Positions 40,869 through 50,853 are shown, counted from the first letter of the stretch. The stretch is DNA of 64,000 nucleotides from Paenibacillus elgii NBRC 100335 (GCF_004000865.1 NZ_BIMB01000013.1:1-64000); one strand, 5' to 3'. Notes: generated by a model from the letters alone, not told the origin. Numbers and translations are program-made.

Positions 40869-42023
40869 TTAAACCCGTCTTTTCACCCAAATGTTGGAAA
40901 CGATGCACACTAACGTCAATGCAATAAAAAGAATTCCGCCTTTTAAGCTCCCCTCTATACCTGCCGCAGCAATAAATCTCCCGCCAACCGCCGAACCGAT
41001 GGACACGCCAAGATTGATGAAAGAGATGTACAAGGCATTCACAAATTCAGGAGCTTCCGAAGCTTCCGACGTAAGCAGCGTCTGGGTTACGATGAGTCCG
41101 CTCGTATGGGCGGCCCCCCACAGAAGCATGACGGCAGTTATGGGAACGAGGGAGGTTACCCCCGAATCCAGCAGGAAATAAGCGATCGCAAGCACGAACG
41201 GCTGGATGAGCGTCGTTCGCAGCCTGTTCATTCCCAGCAGCTTCCCCGCGAGCAGATTGCCGGCTACGCCACCGACTCCAAAAACGACAAGCATGATACT
41301 GAGGATGCGTTCCTGCAGCCCCATTACTTGTCCCAGGAATTCCGCAGAATAGCTGTAGACGGCAAACATCGCAGCAAAAAGAAAAGTCGCAGCGCCAATA
41401 CTTAACCATAATGGAATCTTGCGCAAAATACTGAGCTGCTCCCTGTACTTAACTCTAGGCGCTGCTGATGTTTTGGGAAGGATGACTGCGATCCCGGCGG
41501 CAGCAATGCCATTAACAATAGCGCAAAAAAGAAAAGACGCCTCATATGAAAATTGATCCGCTATATACGTTGTTAAAGGAACTCCCAGTACCATTCCCAT
41601 GCTCGTGCCGATAAAAGCTTTTGCGGAAGCGTTAGCTCTTTGTTCCTCCGGATACAGGGAAGCGACTGCGACAAAGGCAAAGGAAAAAAACACGGGATGA
41701 AACAATGCCGGAATCACGCGCAGCACCAGCAAAACGTAGAAATGATCGGTAAATGCCGACAATGCGCTGCACCCTGCGAATATAAGCAAGCACAGGACCA
41801 GAACCTGTTTGCGATTACGGTTGGAAAGAATCAGGACCATGAAAGGGCCGAACAGCGCAATGACAAAGGCGAAGGCGCCAACGAGCATGCCGGCTTGGGC
41901 CGTGCCGACGTGGAATCGTTCCATGATGGCTGGCAAAATGCCGACAACGCCGAACTCGATGGTATACAAGCCGAATAATCCGAGTGCGATAAACCATATC
42001 GGCGTTGCCCGAGCTGTGTTCAT
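40869..42023 (-). CDS. MFS transporter, DHA1 (AraJ-like) type
   Basis: An inner-membrane transporter of 384 aa with 12 predicted helices. Motifs of the AraJ/YdhP-like group are visible: FGLYTIEFGVVGILPAIMER, SKAFIGTSMGMVLGVPL-like ASAKAFIGTSMGMVLGVPLT, and the cytoplasmic LSNRNRKQVLVLCL. It probably exports a drug or sugar-like compound. Its ATG overlaps the stop of the serine hydrolase gene by 4 nt (ATGA), so the two are translationally coupled. Divergent to them is an Lrp-type regulator. Confidence 0.9.
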   Translation of the reverse strand: MNTARATPIWFIALGLFGLYTIEFGVVGILPAIMERFHVGTAQAGMLVGAFAFVIALFGPFMVLILSNRNRKQVLVLCLLIFAGCSALSAFTDHFYVLLVLRVIPALFHPVFFSFAFVAVASLYPEEQRANASAKAFIGTSMGMVLGVPLTTYIADQFSYEASFLFCAIVNGIAAAGIAVILPKTSAAPRVKYREQLSILRKIPLWLSIGAATFLFAAMFAVYSYSAEFLGQVMGLQERILSIMLVVFGVGGVAGNLLAGKLLGMNRLRTTLIQPFVLAIAYFLLDSGVTSLVPITAVMLLWGAAHTSGLIVTQTLLTSEASEAPEFVNALYISFINLGVSIGSAVGGRFIAAAGIEGSLKGGILFIALTLVCIVSNIWVKRRV

Positions 42024-43165
42024 TTCCAGACCCCGGCATAGACGGCTTCACAGAGCTCTTCGGTAAATAGGCCGGACATGCCTTCCAACGCCGTATTGGT
42101 AAACGCCGCAACGCTGAGTCCGAGCGCCGGGTCGACAAACCACGAATGCCCGTACGTACCGCCCATACGCCACGTTCCCGGTGATTCCGGCGTGCTTGCA
42201 GCGGCGGGGTCTTTGAGCAGCGTAAAGCCCAGGCCGAAGCCTCGCCCAGGCCAATAAGCCATCGGCAGCTCACCGATCTGATTGGTGGTCATCTCGCGGA
42301 CGAGATGCTCCGGCAGCAGCGGGGCTCCGCCCTTCCGCAAGGCTTCCAGCAGCAGCATAAAATCGCCGGCACTGCCGATCATACCAGCTCCGCCGGAAGG
42401 ATAGGCCGTATCGTCAAGCGCCCGTCCGGGAGACAGCCGGAAACCGGCCGTTCCTTCCAAGAACGCGACTTGTTCAGGGTCTTGCATGCGCCGCGGCTCC
42501 GGCATATCATTCGCATAGGCAGCCGTCAAGCGCTCGGGATCGACCGCCGTAAATCCGGTGTCGTTCATGGCCAGCGGCTTGGTCACCAAGGAACGAACGG
42601 CCTCTCCAAGCGGTGCTTCTGCAGCCTTCTCGATCACGGCCCCCAGCACATCTGTCGCAATCGAATATTTCCACTCGGTACCCGGCGTATAAAGGAGCGG
42701 AGCAGCTGCAAGGCGGCGCATATTTTCTTCCAGGGTAATGCCGGCTTGATCCATGCCATCCGATACACCAGCTTGCTCGTAGGTACCGTTTTCCTCCTGA
42801 AAAAAGCGGTAAGTCAATCCCGCCGTATGCGTCAACAGCTGCCGAATCGTGATCTCCGCGAAATAGCCATTGTTCAGACGCGGCCGAAACGTCGGCAGCC
42901 AGCGGTGGACAGAATCGTCCAGCCGAAGGCGGCCTTGCGCTACAAGTACAAGGGCGGCCGTCGACACGATAGGCTTGGATACCGACGCGAGCCGGAACAA
43001 CGCATCTTCCTGCATGGGCCGATTGCCCTCACGATCGGCCAAACCGGCAGCGTGGCTATAGACAGACTCTCCGTCCAGCGACACTTTCACAACAGCACCG
43101 ACCAGCCTTTTTTCGGCTATGGTTCGGTCGATAACTTCATCAATACGTTCCTTCAATGTAGGCAA
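42020..43165 (-). CDS. Serine hydrolase, class C beta-lactamase-like
   Basis: A protein of 381 aa with the penicillin-recognition fold. The nucleophile motif SVSK is in FRLASVSKPIVSTAALVLVA (about residue 60), the Tyr motif is YSI in WKYSIATDVLGAVIEK, and the third box is GHSW in YGHSWFVDPALG in place of KTG. HTAGLTYRFF is the usual family loop. There is no signal peptide, so the enzyme is cytoplasmic, as in esterase EstB/LipL-like members. It is co-transcribed with the MFS transporter. Confidence 0.88.
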   Translation of the reverse strand: MPTLKERIDEVIDRTIAEKRLVGAVVKVSLDGESVYSHAAGLADREGNRPMQEDALFRLASVSKPIVSTAALVLVAQGRLRLDDSVHRWLPTFRPRLNNGYFAEITIRQLLTHTAGLTYRFFQEENGTYEQAGVSDGMDQAGITLEENMRRLAAAPLLYTPGTEWKYSIATDVLGAVIEKAAEAPLGEAVRSLVTKPLAMNDTGFTAVDPERLTAAYANDMPEPRRMQDPEQVAFLEGTAGFRLSPGRALDDTAYPSGGAGMIGSAGDFMLLLEALRKGGAPLLPEHLVREMTTNQIGELPMAYWPGRGFGLGFTLLKDPAAASTPESPGTWRMGGTYGHSWFVDPALGLSVAAFTNTALEGMSGLFTEELCEAVYAGVWK

Positions 43166-43289
43166 TGCTATTCATCCTCTCGTGTGTTGATTACTTTACT
43201 ATCGTTAGTTTATTATATAAATACAGTGACTTGATTTACATAAGGCAACCATGTTATTTCATGCCTTGGACGAAGGAAATCATGGTAGT

Positions 43290-43308
43290 TTTAAGGAAAA
43301 TCCTTAAA
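43290..43308. promoter_or_regulatory. Palindromic operator in the lrp promoter region
   Basis: The near-perfect palindrome TTTAAGGAAAATCCTTAAA lies 20 bp before the Lrp-type gene, in the intergenic region shared with the serine hydrolase. It is a probable Lrp binding site. Confidence 0.55.
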
Positions 43309-43328
43309 TTTAAAAGGTGGGGAACACG

Positions 43329-43763
43329 ATGGACCACGTAGATAAGCAAATCCTTTTCCATCTTCAAGGTCAGGCGAGAATTTCGATGACGGAGCTGGGC
43401 AAGCAAGTAGGCTTGTCGCAGCCTGCGGTAACGGAAAGAGTAAAGCGTATGGAGGAAAAAGGGATCATCGAGGAATATCGGACGATGGTGTCACCGGAAA
43501 AAATCGGGAAGCACGCTGCCGCGTACATTTTGTTCCGTACGAGGGATTGTCATGCTTTTCTCGACTTTTGCCGCTCCTCGCCCGAAGTCGTCGAATGCCA
43601 CCGCACAAGCGGAGAACATAACTACTTATTGAAAGTGATGGCCGATTCCACGCGCGCGCTTGAGGAGTTTGGAAACAAGTGCGATAAATACGGGACGTAT
43701 ACGATCCTCATCGTGATGTCATCGCCTATCGGTCCCAGACATCTTATTCCTTCGCTTGAGTGA
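43329..43763 (+). CDS. Lrp/AsnC family transcriptional regulator
   Basis: A regulator of 144 aa. The N-terminal helix-turn-helix (about 3-55) reads DHVDKQILFHLQGQARISMT, ELGKQVGLSQPAVTERVKRM, and the C-terminal RAM domain binds small ligands (GEHNYLLKVMADSTRALEEF). ATG 43329 is chosen; GGTGGGG lies upstream, and a GTG at 43317 has nothing suitable. It is divergent from the serine hydrolase/MFS operon and probably controls it through the palindrome at 43290. Confidence 0.9.
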   Translation: MDHVDKQILFHLQGQARISMTELGKQVGLSQPAVTERVKRMEEKGIIEEYRTMVSPEKIGKHAAAYILFRTRDCHAFLDFCRSSPEVVECHRTSGEHNYLLKVMADSTRALEEFGNKCDKYGTYTILIVMSSPIGPRHLIPSLE

Positions 43764-43773
43764 AATGTAAAAA

Positions 43774-43799
43774 GGAACCCGATTTCAGATCGGATTCCC
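43774..43799 (-). terminator. Terminator of the secreted amidase gene
   Basis: On the minus strand GGAATCCGAT / ATCGGGTTCC (one G-U pair) is followed by TTTTTAC. Confidence 0.7.
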
Positions 43800-43920
43800 A
43801 TGTGTAGAAAAACCAAGCAAGGCGTCATACGGATCGCCTTCCATTCCCGGAACCTTGGCGAAGGCAGGCTCCGTTTTGATGCCTTGCTCTTTCAGTGCGC
43901 GGACTGATCTCCCAGCCACT
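43789..43920 (-). other. Short coding-like remnant after the amidase gene
   Basis: A frame of 43 codons from GTG 43920, overlapping the amidase stop, encodes [20 protein letters not shown] and [19 protein letters not shown]. The composition is protein-like but there is no independent ribosome site and no recognised family. It could be a small coupled gene or the tail of a lost gene. Confidence 0.3.
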
Positions 43921-45037
43921 ATTTTAAATATGCCGAATTAATATAGAAGAACTCAAACTTGCTGTCGCTGAAATTGGCGAATGAAGCTTTCAATTTGTCG
44001 TTCGTATGGGCGCTGTACTGCATCGTCACGGTATCGTTAGCCACGACAAACATCACATGCGAGTAATCCAACGCGCTGATAAATCCGCCGGCCGGCGTGG
44101 TAGCTTTCGTGGTTTTGTAGAAATATTTCTTCGTGCGCACCATGTAATCTTCCAAGCCGTTGCTAATGTTGCGGCCTGTGTTCACCCAGGCAATCGACTC
44201 AGGCTTCCACGTGCTATCCGTCGGAATCCCGCCGGCATACATTGCTTGGGAAACATAGTTCGCGCAATCGACCCCGCCGCTCTCCGTATGAAACTTGTAG
44301 TTTTTATTCCACTTGCTTGTATCGTAGTAAGGCGAGCTAGTCACCGTAGATGTGTACTTGTTCGCATAATCTCTTGCCGCAATCCGGTTGTACGTAAAAG
44401 CGGCCTGGGGCTGGACTGCGCTTCGCACCGTGTAAGCCCGATTGGTCGTAACTGCTTCCAACAAATCCTTTTGTCCATGCTTCATCATCGTTTCCTCGGT
44501 TTCAGGAATGAAGTGGGCCGCCGGAATCCAATCCATATAATTCAAAAATTCAAGCTTCGCGCTCTGGTTATCGATGACACCGTTGACGACCTTGGCTGTG
44601 AGCCGGAACGAATCGTTCTGCTCTGTTGCCGTGCCGATATATTCACTGAGGTCTTTGAGCCGGTCGCTGATGACCTGTTCGGTTTCCATCGCGCTGATCG
44701 CGTTGGTTTGCTTTAAGGCGGCGGATTGACCTTTCATTCCTTTGACGTAGGGAATTTCGTCGACCGACTTGGCTTTTAACGTTTTGCTCAAAGAAATATT
44801 GACCCTTGCCGTCAGCACATTGTCTTTCACCGAATACTCGGAGATGTCGCTGTCGATGGTATTCAGCGTGTAGTAAGGCTTGTATGCTTGCCCGACAAAA
44901 TCGACAACGAATTTTTGGGCCTCTTCCCGGACTTTCGCATCGCCCGCCTTCAGGGTCGTGTCATCGGCGAAAGCGACGGCCGAAGTTAAAGCAAATAACA
45001 TGATTGCGCTTGCAGCTATTTTTTTACCGAACATCAT
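43919..45037 (-). CDS. Secreted amidase-domain protein (Amidase_6)
   Basis: An exported protein of 372 aa with signal peptide ([20 protein letters not shown]). The C-terminal half holds the Amidase_6 domain: [20 protein letters not shown], the catalytic Cys in [20 protein letters not shown], and a downstream His in [16 protein letters not shown]. The N-terminal half (about 30-200) is a less conserved accessory region. Related proteins cleave amide bonds in cell-wall or peptide material. The start is ATG 45037 (double ATG) after GAGGAATGA. It is divergent from another cell-wall amidase gene at 45281, so the two may be expressed together. Confidence 0.88.
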   Translation of the reverse strand: MMFGKKIAASAIMLFALTSAVAFADDTTLKAGDAKVREEAQKFVVDFVGQAYKPYYTLNTIDSDISEYSVKDNVLTARVNISLSKTLKAKSVDEIPYVKGMKGQSAALKQTNAISAMETEQVISDRLKDLSEYIGTATEQNDSFRLTAKVVNGVIDNQSAKLEFLNYMDWIPAAHFIPETEETMMKHGQKDLLEAVTTNRAYTVRSAVQPQAAFTYNRIAARDYANKYTSTVTSSPYYDTSKWNKNYKFHTESGGVDCANYVSQAMYAGGIPTDSTWKPESIAWVNTGRNISNGLEDYMVRTKKYFYKTTKATTPAGGFISALDYSHVMFVVANDTVTMQYSAHTNDKLKASFANFSDSKFEFFYINSAYLK

Positions 45038-45280
45038 TCATTCCTCCTCAGTTTGGATTGGCATCGGTGGCGCTCTGATTTCGCGCACAATGCAACTATA
45101 TAACAAAGGGCCGGCCCGCATAGGATTATGAATGATCCTGCAGAAAAACGGCGTTATGACGCACGGAAGATGTCGAAAATTCGCTGGATTAAGAAATATT
45201 TAGAAATAAAAGGAGGATTTTTGCAGTTTCCCGCCTAATTATTAGATGGACGTCATTCCATTTTTTAGGAGGGTTCTCGA

Positions 45281-46429
45281 ATGAAGGCTCGTCATGTACT
45301 AGGCATTTTATCTTTGGCGGCACTGTTCGCGGTCAGCGCGCCATGGGCAAGCTACGCGGAGGAAGCGGCAAAGAACGGCGGCAGCCCAATAAACATGGAG
45401 CTCCAGCAATTGGACGTGGAAGCCAAGCTGGCAAATGAGCAGGCTTACGTCGTGCCCGATACCTTATTGGCAGCATTCGAAGAAGCATCGAAGCAGTATA
45501 AGGTCCCCCGCGATTTGCTCATTGCGATGGGCTGGAACGAATCCCGGTTAAGCAACCATGAAGGCCTTCCCAGTTTTGAAAACGGTTACGGAATGATGAA
45601 CCTCGTTTCCAATCCGGTCAAGCAAACGCTGGAGAAAGCTTCTCAGCTTTCCAGACTGGACGTGAATTTGCTGAAATCCGACGATAAGTCGAACATTATG
45701 GGAGCGGCCGCGCTTCTTGCCGAATTTCAAAAGACGGCTAACCCCGAATTCCGGGAATCGCCCAATCTGTCGGACTGGTCCAATGCCATCAAAATGTATC
45801 TGGGCTCTGAAAATGACGAGCTGAACGTCTCTTATCTTCAGCAAGTGCTGGGCACTTCCAAGCTGTTTATTCCCTCGGGGAATAAGGTAACGATTAAAAA
45901 CGAAATCGTCATTTCCGCTCTTGCCGGAAAGCCGGTGGTGAAGCCGATTTGGAAAGCGGCTCATCCCACCAATTATGCAACCGGAAACCGCGGCCGCGGA
46001 ACCATTACGCATCTGGTGATCCACGTCATGCAGGGCACTTACGCCGGCTCCATCAGTTGGGCGCAGCAAAAGCATGACGGGCCTTCGGCCGCACACTATT
46101 ACGTAAGAAGCTCGGACGGAGAAATTACCCAGATGGTCAAAGACAAAGATATTGCTTATCACGCCCGCAGCGCGAACTCTTACACCATCGGGATCGAGCA
46201 TGAAGGCTACGTTAGCGATCCGAAAAAATGGTTTACCTCGACCATGTACAACCAGTCGGCCAAGCTGGCGGCTCTCATGTGCTACACCTATGGAATTCCG
46301 GTCGATCGGAGTCACATCAAAGGGCATAGCGAGTACCCGAATCAGACCCACACCGACCCGGGGTCCGGTTGGGATTGGACGACGTACATGCGTTACGTGA
46401 AAGCCTGGTACGCCGAATACCAAAAATGA
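45281..46429 (+). CDS. Secreted bifunctional SLT-like/N-acetylmuramoyl-L-alanine amidase
   Basis: A protein of 382 aa with signal peptide (cleavage after ASYA). The first domain (about 50-180) resembles a lytic transglycosylase/lysozyme fold: YKVPRDLLIAMGWNESRLSN carries the catalytic-type Glu, followed by YGMMNLVSNP. The second (about 235-375) is Amidase_2: THLVIHVMQGTYAGSISWAQ, SAAHYYVRSSDGEITQMVKD, YHARSANSYTIGIEHEGYV and HTDPGSGWDW, with the zinc-binding histidines in place. It should hydrolyse peptidoglycan outside the cell. The ATG follows TAGGAGGG. Confidence 0.92.
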   Translation: MKARHVLGILSLAALFAVSAPWASYAEEAAKNGGSPINMELQQLDVEAKLANEQAYVVPDTLLAAFEEASKQYKVPRDLLIAMGWNESRLSNHEGLPSFENGYGMMNLVSNPVKQTLEKASQLSRLDVNLLKSDDKSNIMGAAALLAEFQKTANPEFRESPNLSDWSNAIKMYLGSENDELNVSYLQQVLGTSKLFIPSGNKVTIKNEIVISALAGKPVVKPIWKAAHPTNYATGNRGRGTITHLVIHVMQGTYAGSISWAQQKHDGPSAAHYYVRSSDGEITQMVKDKDIAYHARSANSYTIGIEHEGYVSDPKKWFTSTMYNQSAKLAALMCYTYGIPVDRSHIKGHSEYPNQTHTDPGSGWDWTTYMRYVKAWYAEYQK

Positions 46430-46462
46430 AACTAACATAGCACGATGGCTTCAGAGAAATAA

Positions 46463-46498
46463 AAGGCCGCCAAGCGCAATGCGCCGGCGGCCTTGTTT
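46463..46498. terminator. Bidirectional terminator
   Basis: The 9-bp perfect stem AAGGCCGCC / GGCGGCCTT with flanking A and T runs separates two convergent genes. Confidence 0.85.
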
Positions 46499-46508
46499 GC
46501 ATCCTATA

Positions 46509-47441
46509 TTACAGCTTGTTGAACGTGTCGGTGAGCACCGGTACGATCTGCGATTTACGGGAGACGACGCCTTTGAGCACGGCTTTGTTGTCTTCCAGCT
46601 TCACGTTGTACGCTTGCTCCACGGCATGCGCGGCGCGGCCGAGGGCCAAGCCGATCGAATCGTTGTTCAGGATGTCCGTCACGACGAAGAGGAACAGGTC
46701 CAGGTTTTTCTCCGCGATGATGCCGGAGAGAGCCGCTTCCAGCTCCGCTTGGCGGGACAGCACGTCGTTCGTGTCGACGGCGTTCACTTGGGCGATTTCC
46801 ACTTTGTAGCTGCCCATTTGGAATTCTTTGGCGTCGAGCGTGATCAACTGGGCGATCGTTTTGTCGCTCAGATCGGCGCCGGCTTTGAGCATGTCCAGAC
46901 CGTAGACATCGGCGTTCACGCCGGCGATTTCAGCCAGCTCGCGGGCAGCCGCTACGTCTTCATCCGTGCAGGTAGGCGACTTGAACAGGAGCGAGTCGGA
47001 AATGATCGCGGACAGCATGAGACCGGCGATTTCTTTCGGAATGGCGACCCCGTTTTCTTTGTACAGCTTTTTCAGAATCGTCGCCGTGCAGCCGACCGGC
47101 TCGGCACGGTAGTACAGCGGGCCGCTTGTCTCGAAGTTAGCGATGCGATGGTGGTCGATGACCTCCAGCACGCGAACCTGATCGATGTCGGACGCGCTTT
47201 GCTGGCGCTCGTTGTGGTCGACCAGAATGACGTTTTTCGCTTCATTCGCCACCGTCTCGACGAGGCGCGGCGCTTCTACTTTGAAGTAGTCGAGCGCGTA
47301 TTGGGTTTCCCCGTTGACGCTGCCCAAGCGGACAGGCTCGACATTTTGGCCTAGCTGAGTTTTCAAATGCGCGTAGGCAAGGGCAGAGCAGATCGTATCG
47401 GTGTCTGGGTTCTTATGTCCGAAAATAAGTACTTTATCCAT
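46509..47441 (-). CDS. ppaC: Manganese-dependent inorganic pyrophosphatase
   Basis: A family II pyrophosphatase of 310 aa that hydrolyses PPi in the cytoplasm. DHH-phosphoesterase motifs are clear: [18 protein letters not shown] (motif I), VILVDHNE (II), [10 protein letters not shown] (III, the DHH box) and the C-terminal DHHA2 [13 protein letters not shown] 47441 ([10 protein letters not shown]) has AAGGAG 7 nt upstream; a longer frame to 47516 adds no conserved sequence. It is a single-gene unit. Confidence 0.96.
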   Translation of the reverse strand: MDKVLIFGHKNPDTDTICSALAYAHLKTQLGQNVEPVRLGSVNGETQYALDYFKVEAPRLVETVANEAKNVILVDHNERQQSASDIDQVRVLEVIDHHRIANFETSGPLYYRAEPVGCTATILKKLYKENGVAIPKEIAGLMLSAIISDSLLFKSPTCTDEDVAAARELAEIAGVNADVYGLDMLKAGADLSDKTIAQLITLDAKEFQMGSYKVEIAQVNAVDTNDVLSRQAELEAALSGIIAEKNLDLFLFVVTDILNNDSIGLALGRAAHAVEQAYNVKLEDNKAVLKGVVSRKSQIVPVLTDTFNKL

Positions 47442-47568
47442 CCTTATTCTCCTTACTTGTTTTGTTTTGGCGAGAAAAGTATACCGTACATCTACATTCA
47501 CAATCAAGATTTCCAATGCAGATTATATCTCAAAACTAGCATTATTCCTATCCCTTTAATAGAAATAT

Positions 47569-48177
47569 TTAAGTTATTATTCGGCGGATAACGCCTATCG
47601 TGACATAAATCTGAACGTCTCCATCCCCATCGGACTCCGCATATTGAACAAAGGCGATTCGATCGCTAAGCATCCAATAAGCACTGATGTTCGCATAGCT
47701 GCTAAAAAAGTATTCTGAAGCATCGAATATAGAATGGTCTTGGCTGGTAGGTTCAGGCATGAAATCACAAAAAACCTGTTTATCGCCCCCGGCAATATAT
47801 TGAGGTTCGGCAATCTTCAGTTCATCCTTTATCAAATCAACAATATCAACAAAAAAATGAGAATTATCCTCTTTATTTTGTTTTATTGTCATTTCGTATT
47901 GTTTCCAGCGTCTATCTTCATCCTGAAGCAATTCCTCATCGTCTTCGCCAAACCGCTCCGAATCCTCATAATCGAGGCTGATCATTTTAACGATTTGATT
48001 CGTATTATCGACAAAAAATTCGGCTCCCCCTAATGAATCGGATCCCCAGTGATCGATGGGCGTCTCTTCATCCGGAAAAGCGTGTTCCATCATTTCTTTC
48101 ATGAATTGAGGCGTATTTTTAATCTTGGTGACAAACCCTTCATTAAATCTGCTGTAAAAACCATGATTTAATTTCAT
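47569..48177 (-). CDS. Hypothetical protein
   Basis: A soluble, acidic protein of 202 aa without recognised domains. Segments include FYSRFNEGFVTKIKNTPQFM, HWGSDSLGGAEFFVDNTNQI and ISAYWMLSDRIAFVQYAESD. There is no signal peptide. AGGAG precedes ATG 48177 at a somewhat long distance (about 12 nt). It is divergent from the germination operon and shares its promoter region. Confidence 0.7.
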   Translation of the reverse strand: MKLNHGFYSRFNEGFVTKIKNTPQFMKEMMEHAFPDEETPIDHWGSDSLGGAEFFVDNTNQIVKMISLDYEDSERFGEDDEELLQDEDRRWKQYEMTIKQNKEDNSHFFVDIVDLIKDELKIAEPQYIAGGDKQVFCDFMPEPTSQDHSIFDASEYFFSSYANISAYWMLSDRIAFVQYAESDGDGDVQIYVTIGVIRRIIT

Positions 48178-48249
48178 CAATCCTACATCTCCTCCCTCGC
48201 CCTATTTTAACATCCGCTTCTCCGGACGCGATAGCGTTTGGATAAAACT

Positions 48250-48285
48250 TTACCCAATGGAAGACAATATTGGTAAATTGGGTAA
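48250..48285. promoter_or_regulatory. Inverted repeat upstream of the germination operon
   Basis: TTACCCAAT and ATTGGGTAA form a perfect 9-bp inverted repeat spaced by 18 bp, centred about 40 bp before the gerAB-like gene. It could be a repressor site or lie across the forespore promoter. Confidence 0.5.
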
Positions 48286-48307
48286 CGAATCCAAACGGTG
48301 AGAGCAC

Positions 48308-49384
48308 ATGCCAACCATTTCACTCCTGCAAGCAACCATGATTCTGATGTTGTCGACGGGATTGATGAATCACGTCATCATTATTCCGGTTATGCTGGAG
48401 GTATCGGGCAGAGACGCTTGGATCTCCGTCCTGTTTGCGACGGTTTTATATATGGTATGGCTGGCCTTGATCTATTGCATCGTCCGGCGAACCGGAAACC
48501 GGCACATTACAGAGTGGATCCGCATCCGGTTCGGCAAGTTTTGGGCCATCCTTTTCGCAGCCGTCTTTGCCGCTTATTTGGTGTACATGGGCGCAATTAC
48601 GACCGTGGATACGATCAAATGGTCCCGGATTTACTTGCCGCTGATGCCCGGACTTTCCCTTACAGTCCTGCTCGTAGGGATTTGCTTTTACAATGCCTAT
48701 AAAGGACTGCGAAGCATCGCCATGACGGCCGCGCTGCTGCTTCCCATTGTCGTCATTCTCGGTTTCTTCGTCATGTCGTCTAATATCCCGCACAAAAATT
48801 ACGGTTTATTGCGGCCGTTTTTCGAGAATGGCTACGGGCCCGCACTGCGGGGAATTCCGTATATCGGGGCCGGCTTAACCGAATTGTTCGTCCTTGTCTT
48901 GATGCGGCACCGCATTCGCAAAACGTTAAAGTACATTCATCTTCTGGCGCTAGGCATCATCTTGGTAGGACTGACTATGGGGCCGCTGATCGGAGCGATC
49001 GTCGAGTTCGGGCCGGTCCGGGCCGGCTTGCTCCGGTATCCCGCATTTGAAGAATGGAGACTGGTGAACCTCGGTAAATATATCGAGCATCTCGACTTTT
49101 TATCCGTATACCAATGGCTGTCGGGTGCCTACATTCGAATTTCCTTGGCGATGTATCTGATCGCAGACATGGCAAGCCTTCTATGGAAACAAAAATCGCT
49201 TCCATGGCTGATCGTATGCTCGGGGGTGTTCATTATTGCGCCCTATTTTCCTGTAACGGGCCTGCGGTTTCTCGGCACGCTGCAAACGACGCTGCCCTAT
49301 ATATCGGGCGCGGTGCTGGCGCTGTCCTTCACGCTGGCAGGAATGACCTTGCTGCCCCGTCGCCAGAAAGGGAATGGACCATGA
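48308..49384 (+). CDS. Spore germination permease, GerAB family
   Basis: An integral membrane protein of 358 aa with about ten helices, from the APC-related germinant-receptor B subunit family. MPTISLLQATMILMLSTGLM, the long-range order of hydrophobic segments and GYGPALRGIPYIGAGLTELF are typical. B subunits bind small germinants such as amino acids in the spore inner membrane. It is the first gene of a B-A-C operon, and its stop overlaps the A-subunit start by 4 nt (ATGA). Confidence 0.9.
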   Translation: MPTISLLQATMILMLSTGLMNHVIIIPVMLEVSGRDAWISVLFATVLYMVWLALIYCIVRRTGNRHITEWIRIRFGKFWAILFAAVFAAYLVYMGAITTVDTIKWSRIYLPLMPGLSLTVLLVGICFYNAYKGLRSIAMTAALLLPIVVILGFFVMSSNIPHKNYGLLRPFFENGYGPALRGIPYIGAGLTELFVLVLMRHRIRKTLKYIHLLALGIILVGLTMGPLIGAIVEFGPVRAGLLRYPAFEEWRLVNLGKYIEHLDFLSVYQWLSGAYIRISLAMYLIADMASLLWKQKSLPWLIVCSGVFIIAPYFPVTGLRFLGTLQTTLPYISGAVLALSFTLAGMTLLPRRQKGNGP

Positions 49385-50850
49385 ATACTCATCATGAGCT
49401 GCCGCCTGTAAAAAACGAGCCGTATTTGCGCTCGGTCTATGAGAAAAGCCAGGACATTTTGTTCTTAACCGTCGAATATCCGGTCTCTTCGAGCGAAAGC
49501 ACGCGACTGCTGCTCTATTATTGCCAAGGCTTGACCGATACCGACAAGCTAAACCAGACCGTCCTGCCAAGACTGGCGGAGGCTGCCCCGGACATTGCGA
49601 GTGAAGCTCCTCACGTCCTTTCCGGCATCACCGGGCTGAATCTGCAGCCGGTCGAAGGAAAGGACTGGTTTCGGCAGGCCAATGACCTGCTGTTCCGAGG
49701 CCACCTGCTGATTTTGACGGAATCGGACCGCTTATACAGCTGCAATCTGGCCGCTCCGCTAAGCCGAAGCCCGGAAGAACCCAAGACGGAAACCTCCTTG
49801 CTGGGTCCCCGGGACGGCTTCATCGAACAGCTCGATACGAACGTCGCGCTGATCCGGAAACGGCTGCTATCCCATCATCTGAGCTATAAGGAATTCCGGG
49901 TCGGCCTCAAATCCCGCACCCGGGTCGGTTTGATGTATATGGACGGAACGACGGACCCGCGGACCATTCGGGTGGTAGAGGAGCGCATCTCAAGGCTGGA
50001 GATGGATGGCCTCTTCAGCATTTCGGAGCTGATCGAGCGGATCGTCGATTCCAAGTTCGCGTTGTTTCCCGCCGCTTATCATTCGGGGCGCCCGGATTTC
50101 GCCGTCCGGGCCCTGCTGAAAGGCAGGCTGGTCATTCTCTTCGACGGATCGCCCACCGTGGCGATCGCGCCGATTACCGTGACGTTCGCCTTCAAATCCG
50201 CCGAGGACGCACATACCCACTTCTACTTTGTCGCCTTCGGCCGACTGCTGCGCATGTTCGGTTTGTTTCTGGCCGTTTTTTTGCCCGGGTTCTGGATCGC
50301 GCTGCTGACGTTTCATCAAGACCAGTTTCCGGTGAGCATGCTGGCGACGATTGTCATTTCGCGGCAAGGCGTCCCTTTTCCGAGCCAACTGGAGCTTTTC
50401 GCCATGCTGATCCTGTTCGAGCTGTTTCGCGAAGCGGGGATGCGCCTGCCGCCTAACGTCGGACAGACGCTGTCGGTGGTGGGAGGCCTCATCATCGGTC
50501 AGGCCGCGATCAGCGCCGGTCTGGCCTCGCCGAGCATGGTGGTCGTGATGGCCACTAGCATGGTCGCTTCCTTCGTGACGACGACCCAGACGCTGTTCGG
50601 GACGATCTCGATTTTGCGCATTTTCGTGCTGATCTTGTCGGCAAGCTTCGGCTTGTTCGGCTTTCTGCTCTCGGCCTTTGCGATCATCACCTATCTGGTG
50701 AACCAGACCTCCTTTGGCGTTCCGCTCATGGCGCCGCTGTCTCCTACATCCTTCAAGGAGATTGTTCCGGAGTTTTTTCGCACCCCGTTCAACCGACTGA
50801 CGAAAAGGCTCCGCTTTTTGCAGAAGACTTCGCCCGAACGGGAGGAATGA
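49381..50850 (+). CDS. Spore germination protein, GerAA family
   Basis: The germinant-receptor A subunit, 489 aa. A soluble N-terminal domain (about 1-240) with DILFLTVEYPVSSSESTRLL, VALIRKRLLSHHLSYKEFRV and the conserved KSRTRVGLMYMDGTTDPRTI is followed by FPAAYHSGRPDFAVRALLKG and a C-terminal set of membrane helices including PPNVGQTLSVVGGLIIGQAA and STSMVASFVTT-like sequence. ATG 49381 overlaps the gerAB stop. The operon order is B-A-C. Confidence 0.93.
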   Translation: MNTHHELPPVKNEPYLRSVYEKSQDILFLTVEYPVSSSESTRLLLYYCQGLTDTDKLNQTVLPRLAEAAPDIASEAPHVLSGITGLNLQPVEGKDWFRQANDLLFRGHLLILTESDRLYSCNLAAPLSRSPEEPKTETSLLGPRDGFIEQLDTNVALIRKRLLSHHLSYKEFRVGLKSRTRVGLMYMDGTTDPRTIRVVEERISRLEMDGLFSISELIERIVDSKFALFPAAYHSGRPDFAVRALLKGRLVILFDGSPTVAIAPITVTFAFKSAEDAHTHFYFVAFGRLLRMFGLFLAVFLPGFWIALLTFHQDQFPVSMLATIVISRQGVPFPSQLELFAMLILFELFREAGMRLPPNVGQTLSVVGGLIIGQAAISAGLASPSMVVVMATSMVASFVTTTQTLFGTISILRIFVLILSASFGLFGFLLSAFAIITYLVNQTSFGVPLMAPLSPTSFKEIVPEFFRTPFNRLTKRLRFLQKTSPEREE

Positions 50851-50853
50851 CCG

